A DNA stretch of 26,772 nucleotides from Sphingomonadales bacterium (lineage in GTDB: Bacteria; Pseudomonadota; Alphaproteobacteria; Sphingomonadales; Sphingomonadaceae), in contig JAIYAA010000106.1 in NCBI GenBank assembly GCA_027489295.1, forward strand, positions 1-26,772, written 5' to 3'. This document shows positions 1 through 11,030 of the stretch, piece after piece. Below the pieces are notes generated by a model. It saw only the letters and a list, made by a program, of their open reading frames with translations. It did not search any database and was not told where the DNA came from. The translations under genes and the position numbers were made by a program. Numbering within the stretch: the first letter of the stretch is position 1; every line of letters starts with the position of its first letter.

Positions 1-69
1 GCCCCACCGGCACGCGACGCGAAGGGGAGCGGCAAGCGGCGGTCCGGCAGCGCGCGTCAGGGCGGCTGA
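1..69 (+). CDS. C-terminal end of probable RND periplasmic adaptor (partial)
   Basis: An open frame enters from the left edge and stops with TGA at 67-69, leaving 22 visible residues rich in Ala, Arg, Gly and Ser. No domain can be recognised in so short a tail. The position, 3 bp before the first RND pump gene and in the same orientation, is where the MdtA-type membrane-fusion protein sits in mdtABC-like operons, so that is the inferred identity. The identity rests on context only. Confidence 0.5.
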   Translation, partial: APPARDAKGSGKRRSGSARQGG

Positions 70-72
70 CCG

Positions 73-3000
73 GTGGGCCCGTCGCGCATCTTCATCCTGC
101 GCCCGGTCGCGACCGCGCTGTTCATGGTCGCGATCGTGCTGGCGGGTCTGGTCGGCTTCAGCAGCCTGTCGCTGTCGGCGCTGCCCGAGGTCGATTACCC
201 GACGATCCAGGTCAGCACGCTCTATCCAGGCGGCAGCCCCGAGGTGATGAGCCAGACCGTCACCGCCCCGCTCGAGCGCCAGTTCGGCCAGATGCCGGGG
301 CTGACGCGGATGGAATCGACCAGTTCCTCGGGCGCGTCGGTCATCACCTTGCAGTTCAACCTCTCGACCGGTCTCGACGTCGCCGAGCAGGAGGTGCAGG
401 CCGCGATCAACGCCGCGCAGGCGCTGCTGCCGGCCGATCTGCCCGCGCCGCCGGTCTATGCCAAGGTGAACCCGGCCGACGCGCCGATCCTGACGCTGGC
501 GATCACCTCGACGACGATGCCGCTCACCCAGGTCCAGTCGCTGGTCGACACCCGGCTGGCGCAGAAGATCAGCCAGATCACCGGCGTCGGCCTGGTCGGC
601 CTCGCGGGCGGGCAGAAGCCGGCGATGCGGATCCGCGCCGACACCCAGAAGCTGTCGAGCTACGGCCTCAGCCTCGCCCAGATCCGCACCGCGATCAGCA
701 ACGCCAACGCCAATTCGGCCAAGGGCAGCTTCGACGGCCCCAATCGATCCTACCAGATCAACGCCAACGACCAGCTGGAAACGGTCGACGACTACAAGAA
801 CCTGATCGTCAGCTACCAGAACAACGCGCCGGTGCGGTTGCGCGACGTGGCGGAGGTGGTGCAGGGCGCGGAGAACAGCCGGCTCGGCGCGCTGGCCAAC
901 GCCACCTCGGCGATCCTCCTCAACGTCCAGCGCCAGCCCGGCGCGAACGTCATCGCCACCACCGACGCGATCAAGCGCCAGCTGCCCGAGCTGCTGAAGA
1001 GCCTGCCCGCCGGCCTCCACGCCGAGGTGCTGGCCGATCGTACCACCGGCATCCGCGCCTCGGTCCACGATGTCGAGTTCGAGCTGGTGCTCGCGGTCGC
1101 CCTCGTCGTGCTGGTGATCTTCTTCTTCCTGCACTCCGGGCGCGCGACGCTGGTGGCGGGGCTCGCGGTGCCGATCAGCCTGATCGGCACCTTCGGGGTG
1201 ATGTATCTGCTCAACTACAGCCTCGACAATCTGTCGCTGATGGCGCTGACGATCGCGACCGGCTTCGTCGTCGACGACGCGATCGTGATGATCGAGAACA
1301 TCCAGCGCCATATCGAGGACGGCATGGCGCCGTTCGAGGCGGCGCTGAAGGGCGCGGGCGAGATCGGCTTCACCATCATCTCGCTCACCGTCAGCCTGAT
1401 CGCGGTGCTGATCCCGCTGCTGTTCATGGGCGACATCGTCGGCCGGCTGTTCCGCGAGTTCGCGGTGACGCTGGCGGTGACGATCCTGATCTCCGCCGTC
1501 GTCTCGCTCACCCTCACGCCGATGCTGTCGGCGCGCTGGCTGAAGCGGCCGAACGAGGAAAAGCCCAGCCGCGTCGCGGAGCGCTCGGCCGCCTTGTTCG
1601 GCTGGGTGGAGCGCCGCTACGAAACCGGGCTCGACTTCGTCCTGCGCCGCCGCTTCGCCACGCTGCTGGTCGCGATCGCGACGCTCGGCCTGACCGTGCT
1701 GCTCTATCTCGTCATCCCCAAGGGGCTGTTCCCCACCCAGGATACCGGCCAGCTCCAGGCGCGGATCGTCGCCACCAACGGCGTGTCGTACAACCATATG
1801 GCGACGCTGCAGGCGCAGGCGGCCCGCGCGATCCTCGCCGATCCGGACGTGGAGACGCTGTCCTCCTATGTCGGCGTCGACGGGTCGAACAACGCCTCGC
1901 TCAACGTCGGCACCATGCTCATCAACCTCAAGGCATCGCACGGCAACCAGGGCGCGATCATGCGGCGGCTGGAGGATGCGGTGGACCGGATCGCCGGCAT
2001 CACCCTCTATGTCCAGCCGACCCAGGACCTGACGATCGACGCCGAGAGCGGCCCGACCCAGTATCGCTTCTCGGTCGAGGGATCGAACACCGCCGACGTG
2101 AACGGCGAGGCGCAGCGGATCGCCGCGGCGCTGCGCCACGTGACCAAGGTCGCCAATGTCTCGACCGATGCCGGTGCGACCGGTGCCGCCGCCTATGTCG
2201 ACATCGATCGCGACAGCGCGGCGCGGCTCAACATCACCGCCTCCAGCGTCGACGACACGCTCTATTCGGCGTTCGGCCAGCGCATCGTCTCGACCATCTT
2301 CACCGAGACCACCCAGTATCGCGTGATCCTGGAGGCGGTGCCGGGGCTCGCCACCGATCCGCAATCGCTGGGGCTGCTGCATCTGCCGTCGCAGGGCGGA
2401 TCTACTACGCTGGGCGCCGTGGCGACGATCCGCGAAGGGCGCTCGCCGCTCGCCGTCACCCATGTCGGCCAGTTTCCGGCCGCGACGGTCAACTTCGATA
2501 CCGCCTCGGGTGTGTCGCTCGGCACCGCGACCAATGCGATCCGCGACACCATCGCGCAGCTGAAGCTCAAGCCCGGGGTGTCGGTGACCTTCCTCGGCGC
2601 GGCGGGGGCATTCTCCGCCTCGCTCGGCAACCAGCTGGTGCTGATCCTGGCGGCGATCGTCTGCGTCTATATCGTGCTGGGCGTGCTCTATGAGAGCTTC
2701 ATCCATCCGGTGACGATCCTGTCGACGCTGCCCTCGGCGGCGGTGGGCGCGCTGTTCGCGCTCTGGGTGACGGGGCACAATCTCGACGTGATCGGCATCA
2801 TCGGCATCGTGCTGCTGATCGGCATCGTGAAGAAGAACGCGATCATGATGATCGACTTCGCGATCGCCGCCGAACGCGACGAGGGACTCGCCCCCGCTGC
2901 GGCGATCCGCCAGGCGGCGATCCTGCGGTTCCGCCCGATCCTGATGACCACGCTGGCCGCGCTGTTCGCGGCGGTGCCGCTGATGCTGGGGCTGGGCGAG

Positions 3001-3183
3001 GGCGCCGAGCTGCGCCGGCCGCTCGGCATCGCGATCTTCGGCGGGCTGCTGGTCAGCCAGCTGCTGACGATGTTCACCACGCCGATCGTCTATCTCTATT
3101 TCGATCGCGCGCAGCAGAAGCTGGCCCGGCACGGCTGGGGCACGCGCACCAGCCCGAACGTGACGCCGGAGGCGGGCGCTTGA
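73..3183 (+). CDS. mdtB: RND multidrug efflux transporter, MdtB-like inner-membrane subunit
   Basis: A 1036-residue proton-driven RND pump of the HAE1/AcrB superfamily, the usual family length. It starts with GTG at 73 and opens with the family N-terminus ([13 protein letters not shown], first membrane helix). The helix-4 proton-relay pair is D401-D402 in [13 protein letters not shown], and the helix-10 Lys lies in [14 protein letters not shown]. Two halves with large periplasmic loops are visible. It would export hydrophobic or amphipathic compounds through a heteromeric inner-membrane complex with the next gene, as MdtB and MdtC do in Escherichia coli. Its stop overlaps the TTG start of the next gene by 4 bp (TTGA), so translation is probably coupled. 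The MdtB assignment rests on order and similarity of style; substrates cannot be read from the sequence. Confidence 0.9.
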   Translation: MGPSRIFILRPVATALFMVAIVLAGLVGFSSLSLSALPEVDYPTIQVSTLYPGGSPEVMSQTVTAPLERQFGQMPGLTRMESTSSSGASVITLQFNLSTGLDVAEQEVQAAINAAQALLPADLPAPPVYAKVNPADAPILTLAITSTTMPLTQVQSLVDTRLAQKISQITGVGLVGLAGGQKPAMRIRADTQKLSSYGLSLAQIRTAISNANANSAKGSFDGPNRSYQINANDQLETVDDYKNLIVSYQNNAPVRLRDVAEVVQGAENSRLGALANATSAILLNVQRQPGANVIATTDAIKRQLPELLKSLPAGLHAEVLADRTTGIRASVHDVEFELVLAVALVVLVIFFFLHSGRATLVAGLAVPISLIGTFGVMYLLNYSLDNLSLMALTIATGFVVDDAIVMIENIQRHIEDGMAPFEAALKGAGEIGFTIISLTVSLIAVLIPLLFMGDIVGRLFREFAVTLAVTILISAVVSLTLTPMLSARWLKRPNEEKPSRVAERSAALFGWVERRYETGLDFVLRRRFATLLVAIATLGLTVLLYLVIPKGLFPTQDTGQLQARIVATNGVSYNHMATLQAQAARAILADPDVETLSSYVGVDGSNNASLNVGTMLINLKASHGNQGAIMRRLEDAVDRIAGITLYVQPTQDLTIDAESGPTQYRFSVEGSNTADVNGEAQRIAAALRHVTKVANVSTDAGATGAAAYVDIDRDSAARLNITASSVDDTLYSAFGQRIVSTIFTETTQYRVILEAVPGLATDPQSLGLLHLPSQGGSTTLGAVATIREGRSPLAVTHVGQFPAATVNFDTASGVSLGTATNAIRDTIAQLKLKPGVSVTFLGAAGAFSASLGNQLVLILAAIVCVYIVLGVLYESFIHPVTILSTLPSAAVGALFALWVTGHNLDVIGIIGIVLLIGIVKKNAIMMIDFAIAAERDEGLAPAAAIRQAAILRFRPILMTTLAALFAAVPLMLGLGEGAELRRPLGIAIFGGLLVSQLLTMFTTPIVYLYFDRAQQKLARHGWGTRTSPNVTPEAGA

Positions 3184-6100
3184 ACCTCTCCGCGCCCTTC
3201 ATCCGGCGCCCGATCGGCACCGTCCTGCTGACGATCGGGCTGGCGCTGGCGGGCATCGCCGCCTTCTTCTCGCTGGCGGTGGCGCCGCTACCCGCGATCG
3301 ACCTGCCGACAATCAGCGTCTCGGCGAACCTCTCCGGCGCCAGCCCCGAGGTGATGGCGCAAAGCATCGCGACACCGCTCGAACGCCGCCTGTCGACGAT
3401 CGCCGGCGTGACCGAAATGACCTCGTCGAGCTCGCTCGGCACGACGCGGATCACCTTGCAGTTCGACCTTTCGGTCAACATCGATTCCGCCGCGCGCGAG
3501 GTGCAGGCCGCGATCAACGCAGCCCGCGCCGACCTGCCGGCGACGCTCAAGCAGAACCCCACCTATCGCAAGGTCAACCCCGCCAACCAGCCGGTGATCA
3601 CGCTGGCGCTCTGGTCCGACACCAAGACGGCGGGGCAGATCTATGATGCGGTCTCGAACACCGTGCAGCAGCGCATGCTGCAGATCCAGGGCGTCGGCGA
3701 TGTCGAGCTGGGCGGCGGATCGCTGCCGGCGGTGCGGGTGGACGTAAATCCATACCGCCTGAACAGCTACGGCATCTCGATGGAGGATGTCCGCGCCGCG
3801 ATCGAGGCGGCGGACGCCAATCGTCCCAAGGGCCTGCTCCAGAGCAGCGTGACCGGTCGTGCCTGGCAGATCTACACCAACGCCGCCGGCCGGGTGGCGG
3901 CGGACTATCGACCGCTCGTCATCGCCTGGCGCAACAACGCGCCGGTGCGGCTGGGCGACATCGCCACGGTCAGCGACAGCGTGGCGGATTTGCGCACGCT
4001 CGGCCTGTACAACGGCAAGCGCGCGATCGTCGTCAACATCACCCAGCAGCCCGACGCCAACCTGATCAAGATGGTCGACGCGATCCGCGCCGAGCTGCCG
4101 ACGCTGCGCGCCCAGATCCCCGCCGACATCCATCTCGACGTCGCGATGGACCGCACCAGCTCGATCCGCGCCTCGATCCGCGAGATCGAGATCACCGTGC
4201 TGGTCGCGCTGGTGCTGGTCGTCCTCGTCGTCTTCGCCTTTCTGCGCGACGTGCGATCGACCTTCATCCCGGCGGTGGCGACGATCGTGTCGCTGCTCGG
4301 CACCTTCGGGGTGATGTACCTGATCGGGTTCAGCCTCAACAACATCTCGCTGATGGCGATCACCGTCGCTACCGGCTTCGTCGTCGACGATGCGATCGTC
4401 GTGCTGGAAAACACCACCCGCCATCTCGAACAGGGCATGGGCCGGTTCGAGGCGGCGCTGCTCGGCGCGCGCGAGGTGGGCTTCACCGTGCTGTCGATGT
4501 CGATCGGGCTGATCGCGGTATTCATCCCGCTGCTGTTCATGGGCGGGCTGGTCGGGCGATTGTTCCGCGAATTCGCGGTGACGCTGTCGGTCGCGGTGCT
4601 GATCAGCCTGGTGCTGTCGCTCACCACCACCCCGATGCTGTGCGCCTGGTTCCTGCGCGTGCCCAGGCACGATGTACCGCCGAAGCGCCCCGGCCGCTTC
4701 GCCCGCGTGCTGGAGGGCGGCTATGTCCGGCTCGAGCGCGGCTATGCGCGGGTGCTGGACTGGGCACTGGCGATGAAGCCGCTGGTGGTGCTGCTGCTGA
4801 TCGCGGTGATGGGGCTGACCGTCTATCTCTACATGGTCGTGCCCAAGGGCTTCTTCCCGCAGCAGGAATCGCCGCTGATCTTCGCCGGCGTCCGCGCTGA
4901 TCAGAGCGCGTCGTTCCTCTCGATGCAGGACAAGCTCGGCCAAGTCGTCAATGTCATCAAGAAGGACCACGCGGTGCAGAGCGTGGTCGGCTTCACCGGC
5001 GGCAGCCGCGGCGGCGGCGCATTCATGTTGGTGGCGCTCAAGCCGATCGCGCAGCGACCCGGCCAGCCGAGTACGGTGGTGATCCAGCGGCTGCAGCGCG
5101 CGCTCCAGCCGGTGGCGGGCATCCGCCTGTTTCTCTCGCCAGTCCAGGATCTGCGCGCCGGCGGCCGATCAGGCAACGCCACCTATCAGTACACGCTGAT
5201 GGCGGACAGCACCGCCACGCTGAAGCTGTGGGCGCAGAAGCTCAACGACGCGATGGCGAAGAGCCCGGTCTTCACCAATGTCGACAGCGACCTGGCCGAG
5301 AACGGCGTGGAAAGCTTCGTCACGATCGATCGCGATGCGGCGGCGCGGGTCGGCATCTCGCCGCGCGATGTCGACAACGCGCTGTACGATGCGTTTGGCC
5401 AGCGTAACGTCGCCACGATCTACGAGGACGTGAACCAGTACAGCGTGATCCTCGGCTGGGATCGGGCGGCGACGACCGGCCCGCACATGCTGCCGGACAT
5501 CCGCATTCCCGCCCAATCGGTGGCGACCGACAATCTCTCCACGGTCAGCGCGTCGGGCAGCACCGTCAACGCCGCCGCCAGCTTCACGACCACGACGGGC
5601 GGCACCACCGCCGCGGCCGGCAGCACGGGCGCCGGCAGCACGAGCCGGACCAGCACCAGCGCCGCGGTGCCTTCCAATCCGGCGCTGCGCAATCCATCGA
5701 CCGGGTCGGCGCTCAGCGATACCGCGCACGCGATGGTGCCGCTGCCCGCCATCGCAACCGTGCGCCAGGCGCCGACCGCCGCCAGCGTCAACCACCAGGG
5801 CACCGAGGTCGCGGCGACCATCTCGTTCGATCTCAAACCCGGCAAGGCGCTATCCGATGCGCGCGCCGCGATCGAGGCGGCGGAGGCGCAGATCGCCATG
5901 CCCAGCACGGTGCACGGCGCTTTTGCGGGTACCGCGCTCACCTACCAGCAACAGCAGGGATCGCAGCCGCTGCTGATCCTCGCAGCGCTGGTCGCGATCT
6001 ACATCGTGCTCGGCATTCTCTATGAGAGCCTGATCCACCCGCTGACGGTGCTGTCGACGCTGCCGGCGGCGGGTACCGGCGCGGTGCTGGCGCTGATCGT

Positions 6101-6497
6101 CTGCGGGATGGAATTCGACATCATCGCGCTGATCGGGTTGTTCCTGCTGCTCGGCATCGTCAAGAAGAACGCGATCCTGATCATCGACTTCGCGCTCGCC
6201 GCCCAGCGCGAACGCGGGCTGTCGGCCGAGGCGGCGGCACGCGAGGCGAGCCTGTTGCGCTTCCGCCCGATCCTGATGACCACCATCGCCGCGGCGCTCG
6301 GCGCGCTGCCGCTGGCGATCGGCTTCGGCGAGGGCGCCGAACTGCGCCGCCCGCTCGGTGTCGCGATCGTCGGCGGTCTCGTTGCCAGCCAGATCCTGAC
6401 GCTGATCACCACCCCCGTCATCTACGTCCTGCTCGATCGCCTGTCGCGGCGTCGCCGGCGATCCTCCCCCCAGCCCGTTCGCGAGTTCCCCGCATGA
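3180..6497 (+). CDS. mdtC: RND multidrug efflux transporter, MdtC-like inner-membrane subunit with low-complexity insertion
   Basis: A second RND pump subunit (1105 residues), paralogous to the one before it. It begins with TTG at 3180 inside the upstream stop. It has the first helix motif [17 protein letters not shown], the helix-4 pair D403-D404 ([13 protein letters not shown]) and a helix-10 Lys in [14 protein letters not shown]. It is about 70-80 residues longer than usual. The excess lies at roughly residues 783-850, a Ser/Thr/Ala/Gly-rich stretch between the IRIPAQ strand and [10 protein letters not shown], in the periplasmic part expected to be the docking-domain region. The two pumps most likely form a mixed trimer. 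The stop overlaps the next start by 4 bp (ATGA). Confidence is high for the family, moderate for MdtC specifically. Confidence 0.9.
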   Translation: MNLSAPFIRRPIGTVLLTIGLALAGIAAFFSLAVAPLPAIDLPTISVSANLSGASPEVMAQSIATPLERRLSTIAGVTEMTSSSSLGTTRITLQFDLSVNIDSAAREVQAAINAARADLPATLKQNPTYRKVNPANQPVITLALWSDTKTAGQIYDAVSNTVQQRMLQIQGVGDVELGGGSLPAVRVDVNPYRLNSYGISMEDVRAAIEAADANRPKGLLQSSVTGRAWQIYTNAAGRVAADYRPLVIAWRNNAPVRLGDIATVSDSVADLRTLGLYNGKRAIVVNITQQPDANLIKMVDAIRAELPTLRAQIPADIHLDVAMDRTSSIRASIREIEITVLVALVLVVLVVFAFLRDVRSTFIPAVATIVSLLGTFGVMYLIGFSLNNISLMAITVATGFVVDDAIVVLENTTRHLEQGMGRFEAALLGAREVGFTVLSMSIGLIAVFIPLLFMGGLVGRLFREFAVTLSVAVLISLVLSLTTTPMLCAWFLRVPRHDVPPKRPGRFARVLEGGYVRLERGYARVLDWALAMKPLVVLLLIAVMGLTVYLYMVVPKGFFPQQESPLIFAGVRADQSASFLSMQDKLGQVVNVIKKDHAVQSVVGFTGGSRGGGAFMLVALKPIAQRPGQPSTVVIQRLQRALQPVAGIRLFLSPVQDLRAGGRSGNATYQYTLMADSTATLKLWAQKLNDAMAKSPVFTNVDSDLAENGVESFVTIDRDAAARVGISPRDVDNALYDAFGQRNVATIYEDVNQYSVILGWDRAATTGPHMLPDIRIPAQSVATDNLSTVSASGSTVNAAASFTTTTGGTTAAAGSTGAGSTSRTSTSAAVPSNPALRNPSTGSALSDTAHAMVPLPAIATVRQAPTAASVNHQGTEVAATISFDLKPGKALSDARAAIEAAEAQIAMPSTVHGAFAGTALTYQQQQGSQPLLILAALVAIYIVLGILYESLIHPLTVLSTLPAAGTGAVLALIVCGMEFDIIALIGLFLLLGIVKKNAILIIDFALAAQRERGLSAEAAAREASLLRFRPILMTTIAAALGALPLAIGFGEGAELRRPLGVAIVGGLVASQILTLITTPVIYVLLDRLSRRRRRSSPQPVREFPA

Positions 6498-7990
6498 CCA
6501 CCCCCCGCTTCCGCCCGATCGCTTCGCTGCTGGCGCTGAGCGCGCTGGCCGGCTGCTCGCTCGCGCCGCCCTACAGCCGCCCCGAGGCGGCGACGTCGAC
6601 CCCGGCCGCCTGGAAGACGGTGGACGGCTGGCGTCCCGCCAACCCGAACGACGGTGCGCTCCGCCCCGATTGGTGGACCGCCTTTGGCGATACGACGCTC
6701 GACGACCTGATCGCCCGCGCCAACGCCCATAACCAGACGCTCGCCCAGGCGGCGGCCGCCTGGCGCCAGGCGACCGCCGCCACCCGCGAGGCGCACGCCA
6801 GCCTGTTCCCGACGGTGAGCGCCACCGGATCGGTGACCCATGCGCAGAGCGGCACATCGGTCCGCAACACCACCGACAGCGGCACCGGCGCGACGGTGGT
6901 CAACGGTCAGAGCTCGGACAGCTACCGGGTGAACGTGCAGGCGAGCTGGACGCCGGACCTGTTCGGCAGCGTCACCAACACCGTGCGCAACGCCCGCTAC
7001 ACCGAAGAGGCGCGGCTGGCCGACGTCGCCAATGCCCGGCTGGCGATCCAGGGCGAGCTGGTCACCAATTATCTCAGCCTGCGCGCCACCGACGCCACCA
7101 TCGCCAGCCTCACCGCCACGGTGGCGGCATATAAACGCTCGCTGGCGATCGCGTCCGACCAATATCAGGCGGGCATCGTCGCCCGGACGGACGTGTTCCA
7201 AGCGGAATCGCAGCTCGCCTCGGCGCAGTCCGATCTCGAAGGCCAGGCGCGTACGCGGGCACAATATGAAGATGCGATCGCGGTGCTGATCGGCGAGAAT
7301 CCGGCCGGATTCCGCATCGCCGCGATCGGCACCGCATGGACGCCGGTGGTGCCGGACGCGCCGGTCGCGCTGCCCTCCGCGCTGGTCGAGCGGCGGCCGG
7401 ATATCGCTGCCGCCGAGCGTGCCGTCGCCGCCGCCAACGCCACGATCGGCATCAACCGCGCCGCCTTCTTCCCGACGGTGAGCCTCACCGGCAGCGGCGG
7501 CTTCTCCAGCGATACGCTCTCCGGGCTGTTCAGCGCGGGGGCGTCCTTATGGTCGCTCGGCGCCTCGGTGGCGCAGACGCTGCTCGATTTCGGGGCGCGC
7601 GGCGCGCGGGTGCAACAGGCGCGCGCCGCCTATGACGCGGCCGTCGCAACCTATCGACAGCTCACGCTCACCGCCTTCCAGGACGTGCAGGACAATCTGA
7701 TCGCGCAGGAAGTGCTCGCCCGGCAGGAGGCGTATCTGCGTACCGCCTCGGTCGCGGCGGACCGGTCCGAGGCGACGCTGCGCAACCAATATGGCGCCGG
7801 CATCGTCGTCTACACCAACGTCGTCACCGCGCAGGCGACCGCGCTCAACGCACGCCGGGCGCTGATCCAGGCGCAACTGGACCGCCAGACGGCCTATGTC
7901 GCGCTGGTGCAGGCGCTGGGCGGTGGCTGGAGCGCGGCGGACCTGTCCAACGGCGTGGAGCGGCGCAACGCGGCCGGCGTCAACCGCTGA
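6494..7990 (+). CDS. NodT-family outer-membrane efflux lipoprotein (TolC-like)
   Basis: A 498-residue outer-membrane factor with a lipoprotein signal: a hydrophobic stretch ending LSALAGC, lipidated Cys21. The opening SLAPPYSRPE and the first-helix segment PDWWTAFGDTTLDDLIARA are typical of the RND outer-membrane lipoprotein family (NodT/OprM). Two outer-membrane-efflux-protein repeats follow, with the characteristic LVERRPDIAAAERAVAAANATIG and FFPTVSLTGSGGFSS segments around residues 295-340. It should form the trimeric outer-membrane channel for the two RND pumps upstream. ATG at 6494 overlaps the preceding stop, so it is the last gene of the efflux operon. The organism's OprM-like member cannot be named more precisely. 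Confidence 0.93.
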   Translation: MTTPRFRPIASLLALSALAGCSLAPPYSRPEAATSTPAAWKTVDGWRPANPNDGALRPDWWTAFGDTTLDDLIARANAHNQTLAQAAAAWRQATAATREAHASLFPTVSATGSVTHAQSGTSVRNTTDSGTGATVVNGQSSDSYRVNVQASWTPDLFGSVTNTVRNARYTEEARLADVANARLAIQGELVTNYLSLRATDATIASLTATVAAYKRSLAIASDQYQAGIVARTDVFQAESQLASAQSDLEGQARTRAQYEDAIAVLIGENPAGFRIAAIGTAWTPVVPDAPVALPSALVERRPDIAAAERAVAAANATIGINRAAFFPTVSLTGSGGFSSDTLSGLFSAGASLWSLGASVAQTLLDFGARGARVQQARAAYDAAVATYRQLTLTAFQDVQDNLIAQEVLARQEAYLRTASVAADRSEATLRNQYGAGIVVYTNVVTAQATALNARRALIQAQLDRQTAYVALVQALGGGWSAADLSNGVERRNAAGVNR

Positions 7991-8002
7991 CGGCGCTTCC
8001 AG

Positions 8003-8027
8003 CCTGGATGAGTCGGCACATCCTAGG
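8003..8027. terminator. Hairpin between convergent genes, possible bidirectional terminator
   Basis: In the 51-bp gap between the convergent efflux operon and DUF2252 gene, CCTGGATG (8003-8010) can pair with CATCC-T-AGG (8019-8027) around an 8-nt loop with one bulged T. An outer CGGCGC (7991-7996)/GCGCCG (8033-8038) pair could extend it. There is no clear T-run on either side, so intrinsic termination is only suggested. Confidence 0.35.
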
Positions 8028-8041
8028 TCCGGGCGCCGCGG

Positions 8042-9253
8042 TCAGGCCGCGAGGGCATATCGCCGGCAATGCTCGAGATACCCGACCTCGTGCCGACCGG
8101 CGAGCGAGACCACGCTTTCCCACAGCCAGGACGGCGCCTCCAGATCCGTGCGAAGATCGCGTTCCAGTGTCTGCACCCAGGTTTCGCGCACCTCGGTCCC
8201 CATCTGCCGGGCGTGCGCCTTGCCGACGACAAAGGCGAGGTAGCGCGCCGATTTCACCGCCTCGGATCGGCTGAACTGGTCGAGTTCCAGCTTCAAGTCC
8301 TGGGGCGCGAGTTCTCGCACGAACAGCGAATGGCCGAGCATGCGGATCGCCGCCATGCGCCGGCCGAGATGCGGAGAGAGCGCGCGTGCGGCGGCCACGA
8401 CGCGCTCGGCATCGTCCTTCGGCATGGCGGCGGCGTCGGCAGGCGGTGCGATCGGGTGTACCGCCTCCTTCAGGTCGATCAGCGCATAGCTGGGGCCGTC
8501 ACAGGAATCGGGCAGGGCGACGATGGCTGCGTAGCGCAGCAGTCCCAGCGAGCTGCAGCCCTTCATCCAATAGGCTGCGTCGATAAGACGCGCGCGGCAA
8601 TCCGAAGCCTCGCCCTCCAGGCCAAGCACCGTTTCGAGCACGCCCGGCGTCTCCAGGGCGGCGGCGATGGCGTCGCGCTCCTTGCGCGAGATCGCCCAGA
8701 AACGCTTGCCCAGGGGGATCTGCGGCTCGACCGAGCCCAGCCGCTCCCGGGCCAGATGCCGCCAGCGCCGGCCCAGCGCGCGGCGCTTCACGCTCTGGAC
8801 GACGTCGGGCGGCACGCCGGGATCGCCGCTGGTCGGATCCTGCATGGCGGCGATATAGCCCTCCACCATCTCCTCCAGCATCCGTGCGGTGACCACCCCG
8901 GGAAGATCGGCGCCGCGCGCGGCGGTGGCGAGCGAGAGGCCCAGCCGGATGAGGTCGTGCGCGGGATTTCCGATCACCGCCTGGTCCATGTCGCGGATCT
9001 GCACTTCGATATGGTCTTGGCCGTTCGAGAGTGGCCCCAGATTGCCGACGTGACAGTCGCCGCAGATCCAGATGGCAGGTCCGGCGGGCACGCGCTCGGC
9101 CACGCCGGAACCTTCCAGCCAACGATAGAATTTGCCGGTGTTCCCGCGCACATAGGCATGGGCGGAGCGCGCCATCTTCAGCGTGCGGTTGGCCTCAAGG
9201 ATGCTGGTGCGCTCGGCAGGGGACAGGGGCGTCGGCGATGTCTTTTTGGGCAT
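8042..9253 (-). CDS. DUF2252 family protein
   Basis: A protein of 403 residues if started at ATG 9253 (MPKKTSPT). A TTG start 27 bp further upstream is possible but less likely. The motif GDCHVGN at residues 65-71, followed by IRDMDQAVIGNPAHDLIRL, recalls the GDxHxxN and Asp motifs of kinase-like and aminoglycoside-phosphotransferase folds and is the hallmark of the DUF2252 family. The biochemical role of this family is not established, so no reaction is assigned. It is convergent with the efflux operon and divergent from the FAD/NAD(P)-binding gene. The gap to that gene is about 110 bp and holds no promoter I can identify with confidence. Confidence 0.85.
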   Translation of the reverse strand: MPKKTSPTPLSPAERTSILEANRTLKMARSAHAYVRGNTGKFYRWLEGSGVAERVPAGPAIWICGDCHVGNLGPLSNGQDHIEVQIRDMDQAVIGNPAHDLIRLGLSLATAARGADLPGVVTARMLEEMVEGYIAAMQDPTSGDPGVPPDVVQSVKRRALGRRWRHLARERLGSVEPQIPLGKRFWAISRKERDAIAAALETPGVLETVLGLEGEASDCRARLIDAAYWMKGCSSLGLLRYAAIVALPDSCDGPSYALIDLKEAVHPIAPPADAAAMPKDDAERVVAAARALSPHLGRRMAAIRMLGHSLFVRELAPQDLKLELDQFSRSEAVKSARYLAFVVGKAHARQMGTEVRETWVQTLERDLRTDLEAPSWLWESVVSLAGRHEVGYLEHCRRYALAA

Positions 9254-9364
9254 GGCGCGCTCAACGCGCGAGATCGCCAATCGTAACGAAGTGTTGCGGA
9301 CGAGGGCCCTGGCACCTGTACCAAAGGGCAGGGCACACGCGCGCGCGCCATGCTTTTAGGCTCG

Positions 9365-11008
9365 ATGCCCCTATCGATCGCCTTCGTTGGTGCCGGCCCC
9401 ACCACGATCTACACTCTCCATGCGCTGCTCGACTCGCTGCGCGGCCCGGCGGAGATCACGATCTATGAGGAGCAGCCGCGCGCAGGCCTCGGCACGCCCT
9501 ACCGCCCCGGGTGGAACGATCCGACCATGCTGTCGAACATCGCCAGCGTGGAGATACCGCCGATCCAGGAATCGCTGGTTGCCTGGCTGGAACGCCAGCC
9601 GCGGGCTCGCCTGCTGGGGCTGGGCGTCGATCCCGATGCAATCGACGATCATGATTTCTATCCACGCCTGGCTCTGGGCGCCTATTTCCGCGACCAGTTC
9701 GAGGGGCTGATCACCTCGGCGCGCGATCGAGGCATGACCGTGGACGTGGCGACCGGTGTACGCATCGCCGATATCGGCGTGTACGACGATCGCCTGCAGC
9801 TCTCGGTCGCGCCGCGCCGGGGCGCGACCTACCAGCGGGCGCACGACCATGTCGTTCTGGCGACCGGGCACCAATGGCCGGAGGAGCCGGAGGCGAAGCC
9901 GGGCTATTTCCTCAGCCCCTGGCCGGCGACGGCGTTGCACCGCATTCCGCCGACCTCGATCGGCATACGCGGCAGCTCACTGACCGCAATCGACGCTGCC
10001 GTCGCCGTGGCGACGACCCATGGCACATTCCTCGAAGCCGAGGGCGATGCGCTCTGCTACCGCACGGAGCCGGGCGCGGACGATTTCTCGATCACGATGC
10101 TGTCGCGCAAGGGGCTGTTGCCCGAAGCGGACTTCTACCATCCGCTCCCTTACGAGCCGCTCGCGATCTGTACGCCGGAGGCGATCTCGGCGTTGATCGA
10201 CGCCGGCGCCGCAGATCTGCTCGATGCCGCCTTTGACCTGTTTCGTGCCGAGCTTGGCGCCGCGGATCCCGGCTATGCCGAAAGCATCGATCTCGCGGGG
10301 CTGACGCTGGAGACCTTCGCCGACCGCTATTTCGCCGACCGGCTCGCTGCCGATCCGTTCGACTGGGCGGCGGCGAACCTGGCGGACGCGCGGAGCAACT
10401 TCGCGCGCCGCCATACCGTGCCGTGGCGCTATGCGATCCTGCGGATGCACGAGGTGCTGGCGTTGATCGCACCGCACCTCGACGAGGACGCGCTGGAACG
10501 TTTCAACCACTATCTGAAGCCAGTCTTCGTCGACGAGTATGCCACCGTCCCGCACCTCTCGATCGAACGCATGCTGGCGCTCCACCGCGCGGGGCGGCTC
10601 GCAGTGGTGGCGCTGGGCACCGGCAGCCGGATCGACACCCGGACCGCGCCGGGGGCGGTCGTCACGTTCGATGGCCAGCGGCGCCATTTCCCGGCTTTCA
10701 TCGATGCGACCGGGCAGCGTGCCCTGGGTGCCGAGGATTTCCCCTTCCCGACGCTGTTGGCGCAGGGGGTGGTCGAGGATGCGGCGGAGGCCGATGGCGC
10801 CGGTATCAAGGGCATCGTCGTCGACGAGCAATTCCACCCGGTCAGCGTACACCCCGCCAGGGATCGTCTTTTCTGTCTCAGCATTCCGTTCATTCTGCAG
10901 CGGCATCCGTTTATCCAGGGCATCACCAGTTCGCACGCGATGGGGCTGATCGTCGGCGCAGAACTGGCTGCCGCCGCGGATGCGGGCTGTCTCGACGCGG
11001 CGGCGTGA
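9365..11008 (+). CDS. FAD/NAD(P)-binding protein (PF13454-like)
   Basis: About 547 residues with a Rossmann dinucleotide-binding start, SIAFVGAGPTTIYTLHALL (GxGxx pattern), and a later VLATGHQWPE segment typical of flavoprotein oxidoreductases of the FAD-NAD(P)-binding family that includes YdhS-like proteins. A C-terminal INATGQ-type segment (FIDATGQRALG) supports this fold. ATG 9365 is preferred because the Rossmann strand then begins at residue 4; an ATG 15 bp upstream at 9350 is also open, and neither has a strong ribosome site. Substrate is unknown. It is followed after 22 bp by the DUF1543 gene, probably in one transcript. Confidence 0.8.
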   Translation: MPLSIAFVGAGPTTIYTLHALLDSLRGPAEITIYEEQPRAGLGTPYRPGWNDPTMLSNIASVEIPPIQESLVAWLERQPRARLLGLGVDPDAIDDHDFYPRLALGAYFRDQFEGLITSARDRGMTVDVATGVRIADIGVYDDRLQLSVAPRRGATYQRAHDHVVLATGHQWPEEPEAKPGYFLSPWPATALHRIPPTSIGIRGSSLTAIDAAVAVATTHGTFLEAEGDALCYRTEPGADDFSITMLSRKGLLPEADFYHPLPYEPLAICTPEAISALIDAGAADLLDAAFDLFRAELGAADPGYAESIDLAGLTLETFADRYFADRLAADPFDWAAANLADARSNFARRHTVPWRYAILRMHEVLALIAPHLDEDALERFNHYLKPVFVDEYATVPHLSIERMLALHRAGRLAVVALGTGSRIDTRTAPGAVVTFDGQRRHFPAFIDATGQRALGAEDFPFPTLLAQGVVEDAAEADGAGIKGIVVDEQFHPVSVHPARDRLFCLSIPFILQRHPFIQGITSSHAMGLIVGAELAAAADAGCLDAAA

Positions 11009-11030
11009 CGGGGCCAAGGGAGTTGCCGCT

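Noticed and set aside
3288..4970. 560-residue minus-strand open frame opposite the MdtC-like gene
   Set aside because: It is rich in His, Arg, Asp and Gln in the way of antisense frames of GC-rich genes, has no recognisable domain, and the plus strand carries an unmistakable RND pump.
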